64,000 nucleotides of DNA from Methanobrevibacter sp. GTDB lineage: Archaea; Methanobacteriota; Methanobacteria; Methanobacteriales; Methanobacteriaceae. The translations under genes were made by a program, and so were the position numbers. Positions 1 to 8,140 of the stretch are shown one piece after another. Positions within the stretch are counted from its first letter, which is position 1. Every line of letters starts with the position of its first letter. The notes beneath the pieces were generated by a model. It made no database searches and was not told the origin of the DNA. It saw nothing but the letters and a program-made list of their open reading frames with translations. The stretch lies in the NCBI RefSeq assembly GCF_017427765.1, contig NZ_JAFRSC010000025.1, forward strand, positions 1-64,000. Direction: 5' to 3'.

Positions 1-82
1 AAAAGATAATTATAATATAATTATAATAATATATTATATATTTAATAAATATTTATATTTTAATGTAAAATTTTATGTAAAA

Positions 83-121
83 TTTTATATACATCTAATT
101 TCTTAAATCTTATATGGTGAG
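83..121 (+). promoter_or_regulatory. Promoter and ribosome binding site of alba
   Basis: A TATA-like box (TTTTATATA, 82-90) lies in an extremely AT-rich leader, and a GGTGA Shine-Dalgarno sequence (117-121) sits 6 nt before the alba ATG. The preceding bases 1-80 are simple AT sequence with no ORF. Confidence 0.5.
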
Positions 122-127
122 TTTAAC

Positions 128-403
128 ATGGAAAATAATACTATATTTGTAGGTAGCAAACCTGTCATGAATTATGTTTTGGCAGTCGTTACTCAATTCA
201 ATGAAGGATCTAATAGTGTACTTCTCAGAGCTAGAGGTAAAGCTATCAGCCGTGCAGTTGATGCTGCTGAAATTGTTAGAAATAGGTTTGTTCCAGGCTC
301 TGAAGTTACTGACATTCAGATTTCCACTGAGGAAATTGAAAACTATAACAGCGAAAAAACTAATGTTTCTATTATTGAAATTTTAATTGAAAAGGGTGAA
401 TAG
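128..403 (+). CDS. albA: DNA/RNA-binding protein Alba
   Basis: Archaeal chromatin protein of 91 residues, the usual family length. The N-terminal stretch [13 protein letters not shown] (residues 9-21) is the Alba signature; its lysine is the position that contacts nucleic acid and can be acetylated in some archaea. The rest follows the Alba fold order, with a [17 protein letters not shown] helix and a C-terminal strand rich in I, E and K. The ATG follows a GGTGA ribosome binding site. It is a single gene, facing the PHP/DUF1786 pair convergently. The family identification is firm. The cellular role (coating and bending DNA, also binding RNA) is family knowledge. Confidence 0.95.
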   Translation: MENNTIFVGSKPVMNYVLAVVTQFNEGSNSVLLRARGKAISRAVDAAEIVRNRFVPGSEVTDIQISTEEIENYNSEKTNVSIIEILIEKGE

Positions 404-409
404 TTCTTT

Positions 410-1069
410 TTAATCAAATTTCTTTAATATATTTCTTTCAAACAGATATTTTGAAAGATATATATTTGAAGTGCCTTTACCATGTGCTTCTGTCTTGTTT
501 TTAACGATAGCTTTTAATACGCTGTCAATATCCTTTTCACAGTCAATCAGACTGTAGCAGTCACCGACAAATTTCCAGTAATGCGAATCACTTGCACCAA
601 GTGCCGGAATATTTTCTTTAACTGATAACTTTTTTGCCTTATGATTGCAGTATCCTACAATAAATCTTGCGTTTTTTGTCTCGATTGCATCAATGTTCAA
701 CTTTTTATAGTCAGTTTTATGCAATAGTCCATGCCGGTAAAAGCAATATGGATGGGGTATAATTGCAAGACCCCCTAAATCATGAATTCTGTCTATAGTT
801 TCTTGCGGTGTTAGGTCCCGAGGTATGATTTCTTCACATCCAAAACCAAGAATATGGCCATGTGATGAAGAAATCTCTATAGATGGAATTGCAAGTATAT
901 CTGTATTTCTTGTTTTTTTCAAAACTTCACTTGTTCCATCTACTGTATTGTGGTCGCTGATTGCAATGATGTCAATATTTTCCTTTTGTGCAACCTTTAT
1001 GATGTCATCAATCTTTGATTGAGAGTCCGGGGAATATTCACTATGTATATGGGAATCCATTTTAAGCAT
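410..1069 (-). CDS. PHP-domain metal-dependent phosphoesterase
   Basis: A 219-residue PHP (polymerase and histidinol phosphatase) protein. Metal-binding motifs are visible in family order: DSHIHSEYSPDS near the N-terminus, ISDHNTVDG about 30 residues later, an IEISS glutamate, IIPHPY around residue 105, and a late ASDSHY. These stand-alone proteins are TrpH/YciV-like and are thought to hydrolyse phosphoesters, possibly small nucleic acids or nucleotides; the substrate here is unknown. The start is ATG 1069, or the ATG three codons later. It lies 5 bp downstream of the DUF1786 gene on the same strand, so the two are probably one operon. Confidence 0.85.
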   Translation of the reverse strand: MLKMDSHIHSEYSPDSQSKIDDIIKVAQKENIDIIAISDHNTVDGTSEVLKKTRNTDILAIPSIEISSSHGHILGFGCEEIIPRDLTPQETIDRIHDLGGLAIIPHPYCFYRHGLLHKTDYKKLNIDAIETKNARFIVGYCNHKAKKLSVKENIPALGASDSHYWKFVGDCYSLIDCEKDIDSVLKAIVKNKTEAHGKGTSNIYLSKYLFERNILKKFD

Positions 1070-1074
1070 TTTAT

Positions 1075-2103
1075 CTATCCTAATGCAGTTTTAATCAATC
1101 CTATAGTTCCGGTCATCATCACATCTCCTCCGGGACATGCATGATGCCAGTCAAGATTGGTTTTTTCAATAAGTTCTCTTTTCGGACCGCTTACAATCAC
1201 TTTTTCTATTTTTGAAATCGGGTTTAGGACATGTGCGCCATGGCCGTGGTCATTGTAGACCTCTTCGTTTGTAATTTCACCGGAAGCAAGCCTTTTCATA
1301 TATCTTTCAAGTGACTCGCCGGTAAGACTTGAGGTGTGGTGTTCAAATACGCCCTGAATTTTACCGTCCTCTATTGATGCAGCTGTAGTGTGTCCGTTTC
1401 CTATATCTATTACGATGAAGCTGTTTAGGTTTTTGGCTATTTCATCATAGCACATTCCGGCAATTGAAGCGAATTTGGTATCCATTATCAGAGGAACATC
1501 TTCAATTCCCTCATCTTTTATTGTTCTTCTTACGGCCTGCATTCTTGTGTAGTATTCAGGCAAATCATCTCTAAAGCCGAACTCCAGCGGTGAGATTGGA
1601 CGTGAGATTTTTTCTCTTATCTTTTCAAATCTGAAATCACGGTCTCCCATATTTTCATTGTAGCCGTGATCCTGAACTGCGATTGCTATTTCATCAAAAT
1701 CAAATTCAAGATCATAGCCTAAAAGGAATTCGGATAATTTGGTAATGTTGATGTCTCCTAATGTAATTTTTGTATAGTCTCTGTAGTCTTTTTCATCACT
1801 GGCTATTTCAAATCCGAATGATTTTACCTGTTCTAAATTGTCACGAATTGTTTTTGCGCATTTGACCTCCAATACTACATCATAACCTTTTTTCTTATGT
1901 TCAAGAAGGGTATTTTTTATTTTTCCCCCGCCCATTATCTCTCCCTTAAGATATATGTCGTTTTCAATTTCCCTAATCTGTTGGGAGATATAAAGATGTG
2001 GGGACGGTAAAACCAATTTAATCGAGTTTTCAAGTTCCTTTTCGGTGTCATAAATCATTATATCCTGAGTTCCGGTTCCGACATCAATAGCTAATATTCT
2101 CAT
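1075..2103 (-). CDS. DUF1786 family actin-like ATPase-fold protein
   Basis: A 342-residue protein beginning MRILAIDVGTGTQDI, a phosphate-1-like loop of the sugar kinase/HSP70/actin fold. A second nucleotide-binding element, FIVIDIGNGHTTAAS, is near residue 230 and a GGDVMMTGTIGL stretch is at the C-terminus. This matches the archaeal family DUF1786. That family carries an old annotation as a pyruvate formate-lyase activating enzyme, which I do not support because no CxxxCxxC cluster is present. Substrate and role are unknown. It is the first gene of an operon with the PHP protein and is divergent from trpB2 across a 90-bp promoter region. Confidence 0.75.
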   Translation of the reverse strand: MRILAIDVGTGTQDIMIYDTEKELENSIKLVLPSPHLYISQQIREIENDIYLKGEIMGGGKIKNTLLEHKKKGYDVVLEVKCAKTIRDNLEQVKSFGFEIASDEKDYRDYTKITLGDINITKLSEFLLGYDLEFDFDEIAIAVQDHGYNENMGDRDFRFEKIREKISRPISPLEFGFRDDLPEYYTRMQAVRRTIKDEGIEDVPLIMDTKFASIAGMCYDEIAKNLNSFIVIDIGNGHTTAASIEDGKIQGVFEHHTSSLTGESLERYMKRLASGEITNEEVYNDHGHGAHVLNPISKIEKVIVSGPKRELIEKTNLDWHHACPGGDVMMTGTIGLIKTALG

Positions 2104-2113
2104 ATTTTTAGAT

Positions 2114-2176
2114 TGTACTTTATATTATTAATAATTGTATAGTACATTTTTGTACAACAAAGCTTTAAATAGTACA
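2114..2176 (+). promoter_or_regulatory. TRP-box-like operator cluster and TATA box upstream of trpB2
   Basis: Four TGTACA-like hexamers lie between the divergent genes: TGTACT (2114-2119), AGTACA (2141-2146), TGTACA (2151-2156) and AGTACA (2171-2176). The middle two form an inverted repeat, GTACA-4nt-TGTAC. The TATA box TTTAAATA (2164-2171) adjoins the last hexamer and is about 27 nt from the trpB2 ATG, so the mRNA may be leaderless. TGTACA is the published TRP box bound by the regulator TrpY in Methanothermobacter, where trpB2 is a TrpY target. Its use here is inferred. Confidence 0.6.
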
Positions 2177-2193
2177 TTATTATAATTATTATT

Positions 2194-3495
2194 ATGAATT
2201 ATAAAATTACCTTATCATCTGAAGATGTGCCTAAACAATGGTACAACATTAATGCTGATTTGCCTGTTGAACTTCCTATGCCTAAAAACAGTGAAGGAAA
2301 AGATCAGATAGGTTCTTTAACAAAAGCTTTCACAAAAGCAGGCCTTGAACAGGAATTTTCAACCGAAAGATATATCAAAATTCCAAACGAAGTTCGCCAG
2401 TTATATATGCAGATGGGAAGACCTTCCCCTTTGTTTAGAGCTACAAAACTTGAAGAATATTTGAACACTCCCGCTAAAATTTACTATAAAAGGGAAGATA
2501 CATCTCCAACGGGTTCGCATAAGTTGAACTCAGCTATTCCTCAGGCATTTTTTGCTAAAAAAGAGGGTGTAGAAAGATTGACTACCGAAACCGGTGCGGG
2601 CCAATGGGGTACAGCACTGTCTTTAGCTTGTAATTTGCTTGATTTGGACTGTACAGTTTATATGGTTAAGGTATCATTCAATCAAAAGCCGGACAGAAAA
2701 AACATCATGAACATTTACAACGGTAATGTTTACGCTTCTCCAAGTGAAAATACTAAAATCGGCCGTCAGATTTTGGCTGAAAATCCCGACCATCCGGGGT
2801 CATTAGGAGTTGCTATTTCTGAAGCTATGGAAGAGGCTCTTGAAAATGAGGATGTAAAATATTCATTGGGTAGTGTATTAAACCATGTAATGCTTCACCA
2901 AACTGTAATTGGTCAGGAACTCAAAACTCAGCTTGAAATTGCCGAAGAAGAGCCAGACGTAATGATTGCATGTGCTGGTGGCGGAAGTAATCTGGCCGGA
3001 TCTTTGTTCCCATTTATTAAAGACAAGATTGACGGAAATTCAGATACACAATTCATTGCTGTTGAGCCTAGTGCCTGTCCTACATTAACTGAAGGCAGTT
3101 ATGAATATGACTTTGGTGATGTAAACGGATTTACTCCAATGCTTAAAATGTTTACATTAGGCCATGACTTTGTAGCTCCGACAGTTCATGCAGGTGGTTT
3201 AAGATATCACGGTATGTCACCTCAAGTTTCCCTTTTAACTAAAGAGGGATATATTGAACCTAGAACTGCTCATCAAAGGGATGTTTTCGAAGCCGGAATT
3301 ACTTTTGCCCGTAATGAAGGAATATTGCCAGCTCCAGAAACCACTCATGCAATTAAAGTTGCAATTGATGAAGCTATTAAATGTAAACAGACTGGTGAGG
3401 AGAAAACCATTGTGTTTAATTTCTCAGGTCATGGAATGTTGGACCTTAAAGGTTATGCAAGCTATTTTGAAGGAACAATGCAAAACGCAAAATAA
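2194..3495 (+). CDS. trpB2: Tryptophan synthase beta-like protein, TrpB2 class
   Basis: PLP-dependent enzyme of 433 residues that condenses indole with serine (or O-phosphoserine in some relatives) to make tryptophan. The PLP lysine is in the motif TGSHKLNSA (Lys110), and the phosphate-binding CAGGGSN loop is near residue 260. The N-terminal extension, the length above 420 residues and the TETGAGQWGTALSLA stretch place it in the TrpB2 group rather than TrpB1. It is monocistronic here, with no trpA nearby, which is common for trpB2 and suggests indole salvage. The upstream TRP-box-like sites suggest tryptophan-dependent repression. Confidence 0.93.
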   Translation: MNYKITLSSEDVPKQWYNINADLPVELPMPKNSEGKDQIGSLTKAFTKAGLEQEFSTERYIKIPNEVRQLYMQMGRPSPLFRATKLEEYLNTPAKIYYKREDTSPTGSHKLNSAIPQAFFAKKEGVERLTTETGAGQWGTALSLACNLLDLDCTVYMVKVSFNQKPDRKNIMNIYNGNVYASPSENTKIGRQILAENPDHPGSLGVAISEAMEEALENEDVKYSLGSVLNHVMLHQTVIGQELKTQLEIAEEEPDVMIACAGGGSNLAGSLFPFIKDKIDGNSDTQFIAVEPSACPTLTEGSYEYDFGDVNGFTPMLKMFTLGHDFVAPTVHAGGLRYHGMSPQVSLLTKEGYIEPRTAHQRDVFEAGITFARNEGILPAPETTHAIKVAIDEAIKCKQTGEEKTIVFNFSGHGMLDLKGYASYFEGTMQNAK

Positions 3496-3518
3496 TCCTT
3501 CATTTATTTTTTTTTAAA

Positions 3519-3868
3519 TTTTTTAGTTATAAGTTATAACTTATAACTTGTCAGTGTTAACAAATAAGTGTTAAGTTAGATGTGAAAACAAATAATTTAT
3601 AAGGAAGAAGTTATAAAATATAACTTATTTGTTAAAAGTTAGTTATGATAAGTTATTTCTTAAAACTTATTTTTTATAACTTCGCAGTTTTAACTTAAAA
3701 CTTAATTCCTATCCCTTAGAAGTTAGAACTTAGAAGTTATTTCCTTTAAGTTTTAAATTAAAAGTTTTAACTTAATCCTTTTAACTAATACTGAATAACT
3801 AATATGTTATTCTTTCTAACTTGTAATTTTTAAGTTATAATTCATAACTAATAACTTAAAACTTATCA
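3519..3868. repeat. Dense AAGTTATAA/TTATAACTT repeat array upstream of parA (candidate centromere-like site)
   Basis: The 390-bp gap between trpB2 and parA holds no ORF. It carries at least 16 copies of AAGTTA or its complement TAACTT in both orientations. Examples are the perfect 12-bp palindrome AAGTTATAACTT (3531-3542) and the spaced inverted repeat AAGTTATA-AAA-TATAACTT (about 3609-3627). Related AAACTTA/TAAGTTTT words fill much of the remainder. Such density next to a ParA gene resembles iteron-type parS or centromere sites that bind a partition adaptor. Autoregulation of parA is an alternative role. Function is inferred. Confidence 0.6.
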
Positions 3869-3887
3869 GAAATAGGAGAATTCTTTA

Positions 3888-4679
3888 ATGAGTGAAGTAA
3901 TTGCGGTGATGAATCAAAAAGGGGGCTGTGGTAAGACAACTACTGTTGTAAATACTGCAACATCCCTAGCGGTGATGGGAAAGTCTGTTTTAGTTGTTGA
4001 TATGGATCCTCAGGCTAATGCAACCACTAGTTTTGGGATCGATAAAACTAAAATAGAAAATACAATATACGAAGCTATCATAGGGGATATAAATGTTAAA
4101 AAAGCAACAATTCCTACGTTTATTAAAAATTTGTTTATTATCCCAAGTAATATATCCCTCAGTGGTGCTGGCATGGAGCTTTCTAAACGTGAAAATTATC
4201 ACATAATTTTAAAAGAAACTCTAAAAGATGTTGTACCATTATTCGACTATATTTTCATCGATTTACCTCCTTCATTAGGCGTTCTTACTGTCAATGCATT
4301 AGTAGCTTCAGATAGTGTTCTGATACCTATCCAAGCTGAGTATTACGCCCTTGAAGGGGTCGCTGATTTAATTAATACTATTCAGTTAGTTGAAAAAAGA
4401 CTCAGAAGCCCAACTCCAATTAAAGGAATTCTCCTTACTCTATATGATAAGAGAACAAGACTCAGCAGAGATGTTCACAAAGAACTGAAAAGCCATTTTG
4501 GAGAAAGTAATCTTTTATTCAAAACCATCATTCCAAGAAACATCAGGTTGGCTGAAGCACCAAGTTTTGGTAAACCTTGTTTGATTTACGACCCAGACAG
4601 TACTGGAACTAAAGCTTATTTAAAATTAGCTAAAGAGATTCTTAAACGAGACGAGGGGGCTAATATAAATGCCAGGTAA
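3888..4679 (+). CDS. parA: ParA/Soj-family chromosome partitioning ATPase
   Basis: A 263-residue deviant Walker-A ATPase. The P-loop is KGGCGKTT (residues 11-18) with the signature lysine of the ParA/MinD class, followed by VVDMDPQANATTSFG (ParA rather than MinD) and the Walker B-like FIDLPPSLG. ParA proteins dimerise on ATP, bind DNA non-specifically and are stimulated by an adaptor bound at a centromere. An AGGAG ribosome binding site precedes the ATG. The next gene overlaps it by 11 bp and encodes a protein with a ParB-type N-terminal tail, so the two very likely act together. Confidence 0.92.
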   Translation: MSEVIAVMNQKGGCGKTTTVVNTATSLAVMGKSVLVVDMDPQANATTSFGIDKTKIENTIYEAIIGDINVKKATIPTFIKNLFIIPSNISLSGAGMELSKRENYHIILKETLKDVVPLFDYIFIDLPPSLGVLTVNALVASDSVLIPIQAEYYALEGVADLINTIQLVEKRLRSPTPIKGILLTLYDKRTRLSRDVHKELKSHFGESNLLFKTIIPRNIRLAEAPSFGKPCLIYDPDSTGTKAYLKLAKEILKRDEGANINAR

Positions 4680-5232
4680 AGGGCTTGGAAGAGGTTTGGA
4701 TTCATTGATTCCTGATTTTTATGATGAGGATTTTGACAGCAATTCCACACAATCTCTTGAAGATATGTTAAACGAACAGGAAGAACAGGTGGACGAAGTA
4801 GAATCTTCAGTTGAAGATAATGAAAAACAGAAAAATATATTTGAAGAAATTGAGGAAGAAAATGATAAAAAAGATGATTCTACTGCCTCTGGAGTTTCAG
4901 ATGGCGATGATGAAGGACAAGAAGAAATCCAAGCAGATAAAGATGATGAAGACAATAGCTCATCCGAAGAGGGCTCTGGCGATACATCTTCTCAAGACAG
5001 CGTACAGACATCACAAAAAATACAGGTAGACCCATCACATATTGATGAGGTTACTCAAATTGTAGACAAGAATCCAAGAATAACCCTTTGGTCTTCAAGA
5101 TCTGCAGCTGTTTTAAGATATTTAAGAAAAACAGAACCGGAATTCAGTATTTCAAAGGAAGCTTCAACTTTAATTGATGAAGCGGTTTCTAAAAAATATC
5201 CTGAAATTTGGGAACTTTTCGACCAATACTGA
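4669..5232 (+). CDS. Putative ParA partner with ParB-like N-terminal tail, acidic linker and small C-terminal domain
   Basis: A 187-residue protein in three parts. Residues 2-15 (PGKGLGRGLDSLIP) match the short tail that bacterial ParB/Spo0J uses to stimulate ParA. Residues about 20-120 are a strongly acidic, low-complexity segment (runs of E, D, S, Q and K), probably disordered. Residues about 125-187 form a compact domain containing PRITLWSSRSAAVLRYL and ending KKYPEIWELF. The ParB nuclease/CTPase core and the canonical ParB helix-turn-helix are absent. It overlaps parA by 11 bp. I infer an adaptor that links ParA to DNA, perhaps through the C-terminal domain binding the upstream repeats. 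Confidence 0.6.
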   Translation: MPGKGLGRGLDSLIPDFYDEDFDSNSTQSLEDMLNEQEEQVDEVESSVEDNEKQKNIFEEIEEENDKKDDSTASGVSDGDDEGQEEIQADKDDEDNSSSEEGSGDTSSQDSVQTSQKIQVDPSHIDEVTQIVDKNPRITLWSSRSAAVLRYLRKTEPEFSISKEASTLIDEAVSKKYPEIWELFDQY

Positions 5233-5406
5233 TTTTTTTACTATAACTTTTTTTGTTTCAATATATTTTATTTTACACTTGAAATAGTTATTCGATATTT
5301 TTTTAAAATCTATTTGATGTGAAAATTTTCTATTATTTTAATTCATTTTACACTAAATAATTTAAAATAAATTTTTCTTTAATTGTCAAAATAACGATTA
5401 AAAATA

Positions 5407-6519
5407 TTAAAAATCAAAAGTTGTTTGATATTGTCCGCTTATTTTTATATATGGCTCTGCTCTATCCACTACAACACCTAATTTTCTCAGCTGTTCTTTA
5501 TTTGTAAATGGTGTTTTTTTCCTAATAGATATTATCTGGCGGGCTGATTTTACACCGATTCCCGGCACTCTTATCAGTTCTATTAGTGGTGCACTGTTGA
5601 TTTCTACAGGAAATATATCCATATTTTTTGCAGCCAGAATCTTTGGATCTTGTGTCAATGATAACTTATCATCTTCATCAAAAACAAGTTCCTTAACTTT
5701 ATAGTGATAATCGTTAAGCAAACTGTCTGCATTATAGAGTTTGGCGGTTCTGTCAGTCGAACATGCCTCTTTATTGGAATATTCTGTATCTTCAATTGGA
5801 GTGAATGCAGAAAAATATGTTCTCTTCAGGTCTGATTTTTTGTATATTTTTTCCATTCTCTGGAGAATTTCCCTGTCACTTTCATTGTTTGCACCGACAA
5901 TCAGCTGTGTGGTATGAGTAGAATTTGGATAAGTTGTACTTTTATGCTGCAGACTGTTAATCCAGGAAAGCCTTTTTAGAATGTCTTTGTTGTAATCTTT
6001 AGTAGAAGATAGCTCCGCAAGACCTGACGGGGTTGCAGCTTCAATATTTATACTGACTCTGTTTGCAAGAGCCATAGCTCTTTTAATAGAATCCTTGCTT
6101 GCTCCCGGAACAACTTTCAAATGAATATAATCATCATAACCGTATTTTTTTCTCAAAAGCTGGACGGTTTCAATCTGTTTTTCCATTGTTTCATCAACAT
6201 CACCAGATATTCCTGAGCTTAAAAACAGTCCATTAACCATTCCTCTGTTATAATAACCAAGAAATGCTTTTGCAAGCTCTTCTGGTGAAAGTTCAAGTCG
6301 TGTAAAGTTTCTTTTGGATTGGTTAATGCAGTACTTGCAGTCATTTTTGCATTTATTTGTTAAAAGGGTTTTGAAAAGAGGAATTTTACAGCCGTTATGA
6401 CCTATAGCTTCGTAGATTCCAGGCAAATTCACCTGAGAGCTCTTGTTGTGACTTACATAATCACAAAGATCATACTGTGCTGAATCTGTTAGGATTTTCA
6501 TCTTTTCTAAAGTACTCAT
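5407..6519 (-). CDS. Radical SAM protein with C-terminal helix-hairpin-helix (putative DNA modification/repair)
   Basis: A 370-residue protein with a CxxxCxxC cluster (Cys57, Cys61, Cys64 in KCKNDCKYC) that should hold a SAM-binding 4Fe-4S centre. GLFLSSGISG and a TTQLIVGANNESD segment follow in radical SAM TIM-barrel order. Residues about 318-345 (LIRVPGIGVKSARQIISIRK) are a DNA-binding helix-hairpin-helix. This arrangement matches the family annotated as putative DNA modification/repair radical SAM protein, which in bacteria is often next to a uracil-DNA-glycosylase-like gene. No such partner is visible here. The reaction is unknown. It converges on the parA operon. Confidence 0.8.
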   Translation of the reverse strand: MSTLEKMKILTDSAQYDLCDYVSHNKSSQVNLPGIYEAIGHNGCKIPLFKTLLTNKCKNDCKYCINQSKRNFTRLELSPEELAKAFLGYYNRGMVNGLFLSSGISGDVDETMEKQIETVQLLRKKYGYDDYIHLKVVPGASKDSIKRAMALANRVSINIEAATPSGLAELSSTKDYNKDILKRLSWINSLQHKSTTYPNSTHTTQLIVGANNESDREILQRMEKIYKKSDLKRTYFSAFTPIEDTEYSNKEACSTDRTAKLYNADSLLNDYHYKVKELVFDEDDKLSLTQDPKILAAKNMDIFPVEINSAPLIELIRVPGIGVKSARQIISIRKKTPFTNKEQLRKLGVVVDRAEPYIKISGQYQTTFDF

Positions 6520-6704
6520 AATAATATTATATTGTTTTTAGTAAATAGATTTATGTTTCTTTTTAATGAATTAATATAATATCAAATAGATTGCAGGCTG
6601 TCCAATTCATCTATTTTTTATAAAGTTTATATACAGATTTTATTAAATATTATATTGTATTTGGGATTTATTTTCCCTAATATATTGACCATTATGGTGA
6701 AAAA

Positions 6705-7439
6705 ATGAGTTTGAATTCAAAAATATTGAAGCTTTCTATTGTAATTGCATTGATTTTAATGCTTATTCCAATAGTTGCTGCACAAGAAACTGATGATTCT
6801 GTTCTAACAGCAGATTCAAGTAGTGATATAATTCAATCTCAGGAAAACGTAGCCGAAAATGTGGTTGGCGTTGAAGATCAATCAGACGATAATACTATAT
6901 CTGAAGACGATGATGATTTATCAAACAGTGTTGATGTAACCTCTACTGGCGAATCCAGCGCTGATTTGGAAATTGTTTCATATACAACACCTAACAAATT
7001 AAAAGTTGGGGACGATTTTGAAATGGCTTTTGTTGTATATAACCATGGTCCTGATAAAGCTGAAAACGTCGTCGCATTTGCCGGAATTATTGAAGGTGAT
7101 ATAGTTTGGGAATCATTCATTAATGATAAAGGAAACTATGATCCTGTAACAGGCATATGGGACATTGGAGATTTGGAAAATGAGGATTCTGCAACATTAA
7201 TCATTTTTGGTTATGTAGTATCCGATACTCCTATCGTGGTATATTCTAATGTAACCAGCGATACTCCAGATGCTGATGAATCAAACAACGAACATTTTGA
7301 GGATGTATTTGTTGAGGATATTAATGATGGAAGTGTTTCAAAAGATGCTTCAGCATTACATGCAACAGGTAATCCTGTTTTAATGGCTATATTAGCATTA
7401 TTGGCTATAGTCGGTGTAAGTTTAAAAAGAAAAGATTAA
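6705..7439 (+). CDS. Small secreted DUF11 protein with C-terminal membrane anchor
   Basis: A 244-residue surface protein. It has a signal peptide (residues about 1-27, MSLNSKILKLSIVIALILML then PIVAA), an acidic spacer, one DUF11 domain (about residues 85-195, with the diagnostic NHGPDKAENV, IWDIGDL and SDTPDADESNNE), and a C-terminal HATGNP motif followed by a transmembrane helix and KRKD. The C-terminus is almost the same as that of the giant adhesin 2 kb downstream. DUF11 domains are Ig-like extracellular modules. The function is probably cell-surface attachment or wall structure; no binding partner is known. Confidence 0.8.
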   Translation: MSLNSKILKLSIVIALILMLIPIVAAQETDDSVLTADSSSDIIQSQENVAENVVGVEDQSDDNTISEDDDDLSNSVDVTSTGESSADLEIVSYTTPNKLKVGDDFEMAFVVYNHGPDKAENVVAFAGIIEGDIVWESFINDKGNYDPVTGIWDIGDLENEDSATLIIFGYVVSDTPIVVYSNVTSDTPDADESNNEHFEDVFVEDINDGSVSKDASALHATGNPVLMAILALLAIVGVSLKRKD

Positions 7440-8140
7440 ATGAGATGAATTGTATTTTAGTGGTGGAATTAAAATATATTGGAGATAATAAATATACCAT
7501 TTAAAAGTTGTTTAGAAGTGCTATTTAAATTAATGTATTAGGATTTTAAAAATTCTGGTTCATATAGTTTAAACCGTGAATAAACCTGCACATTCGCAAA
7601 GTTGATGGTAATGAATTATATATTGTTTCCTTATGTAGGTTTTAGAAAAAATAATCTATAATCTTATAGATTCAACGCCATTTTTTCTTTTTAAACCATA
7701 CAATTTTTCAGATTATGTCCACTAAAAATTCTTATTTTAATATATTATACTGTGATTTTTACAATATCTGTGCTTATTTTACAATATATTTTCTATGTTA
7801 ATATTTGCGAATTTACAATAACTGGAAATTTTTCGATTTTTTCCAGCGTTTTTTATGAAACTTTGAAAATGATTCATTGAATTATAGTAATTTATACAAA
7901 TCTTCAATTTTTTGAGATATATTGAATATATTGACAATAAATATCAAATAGATATCAGACTGTATATTTTTTGAGGAAAATTTAGTTAAACTGTAAACTT
8001 TATATACTATGAAAATTCTAATATAACATTAGTTATTATTGATGCTGTTAGATTACCGTATCGACAATAACGATGAGAAAATATTGTTGTACAATATTAT
8101 ATATAAATAAATAAAATTGAATGAATGAAAGGTGCTGACA
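7440..8140. other. Non-coding AT-rich stretch between two surface-protein genes
   Basis: About 700 bp with no convincing ORF on either strand. It holds a 9-bp inverted repeat, AATCTATAA-TC-TTATAGATT (7653-7672), followed by a T-rich run. This could be a terminator, although it is more than 200 bp from the upstream stop. A TATA-like ACTTTATATACT lies near 7997-8008, which would leave a 5' leader of roughly 110 nt for the 8141 gene. I see nothing else I can name. Confidence 0.4.

Noticed and set aside
3519-3868. Replication origin
   Set aside because: There is no orc1/cdc6 gene nearby and the words do not match origin recognition boxes I know. A partition site or operator fits the ParA context better.
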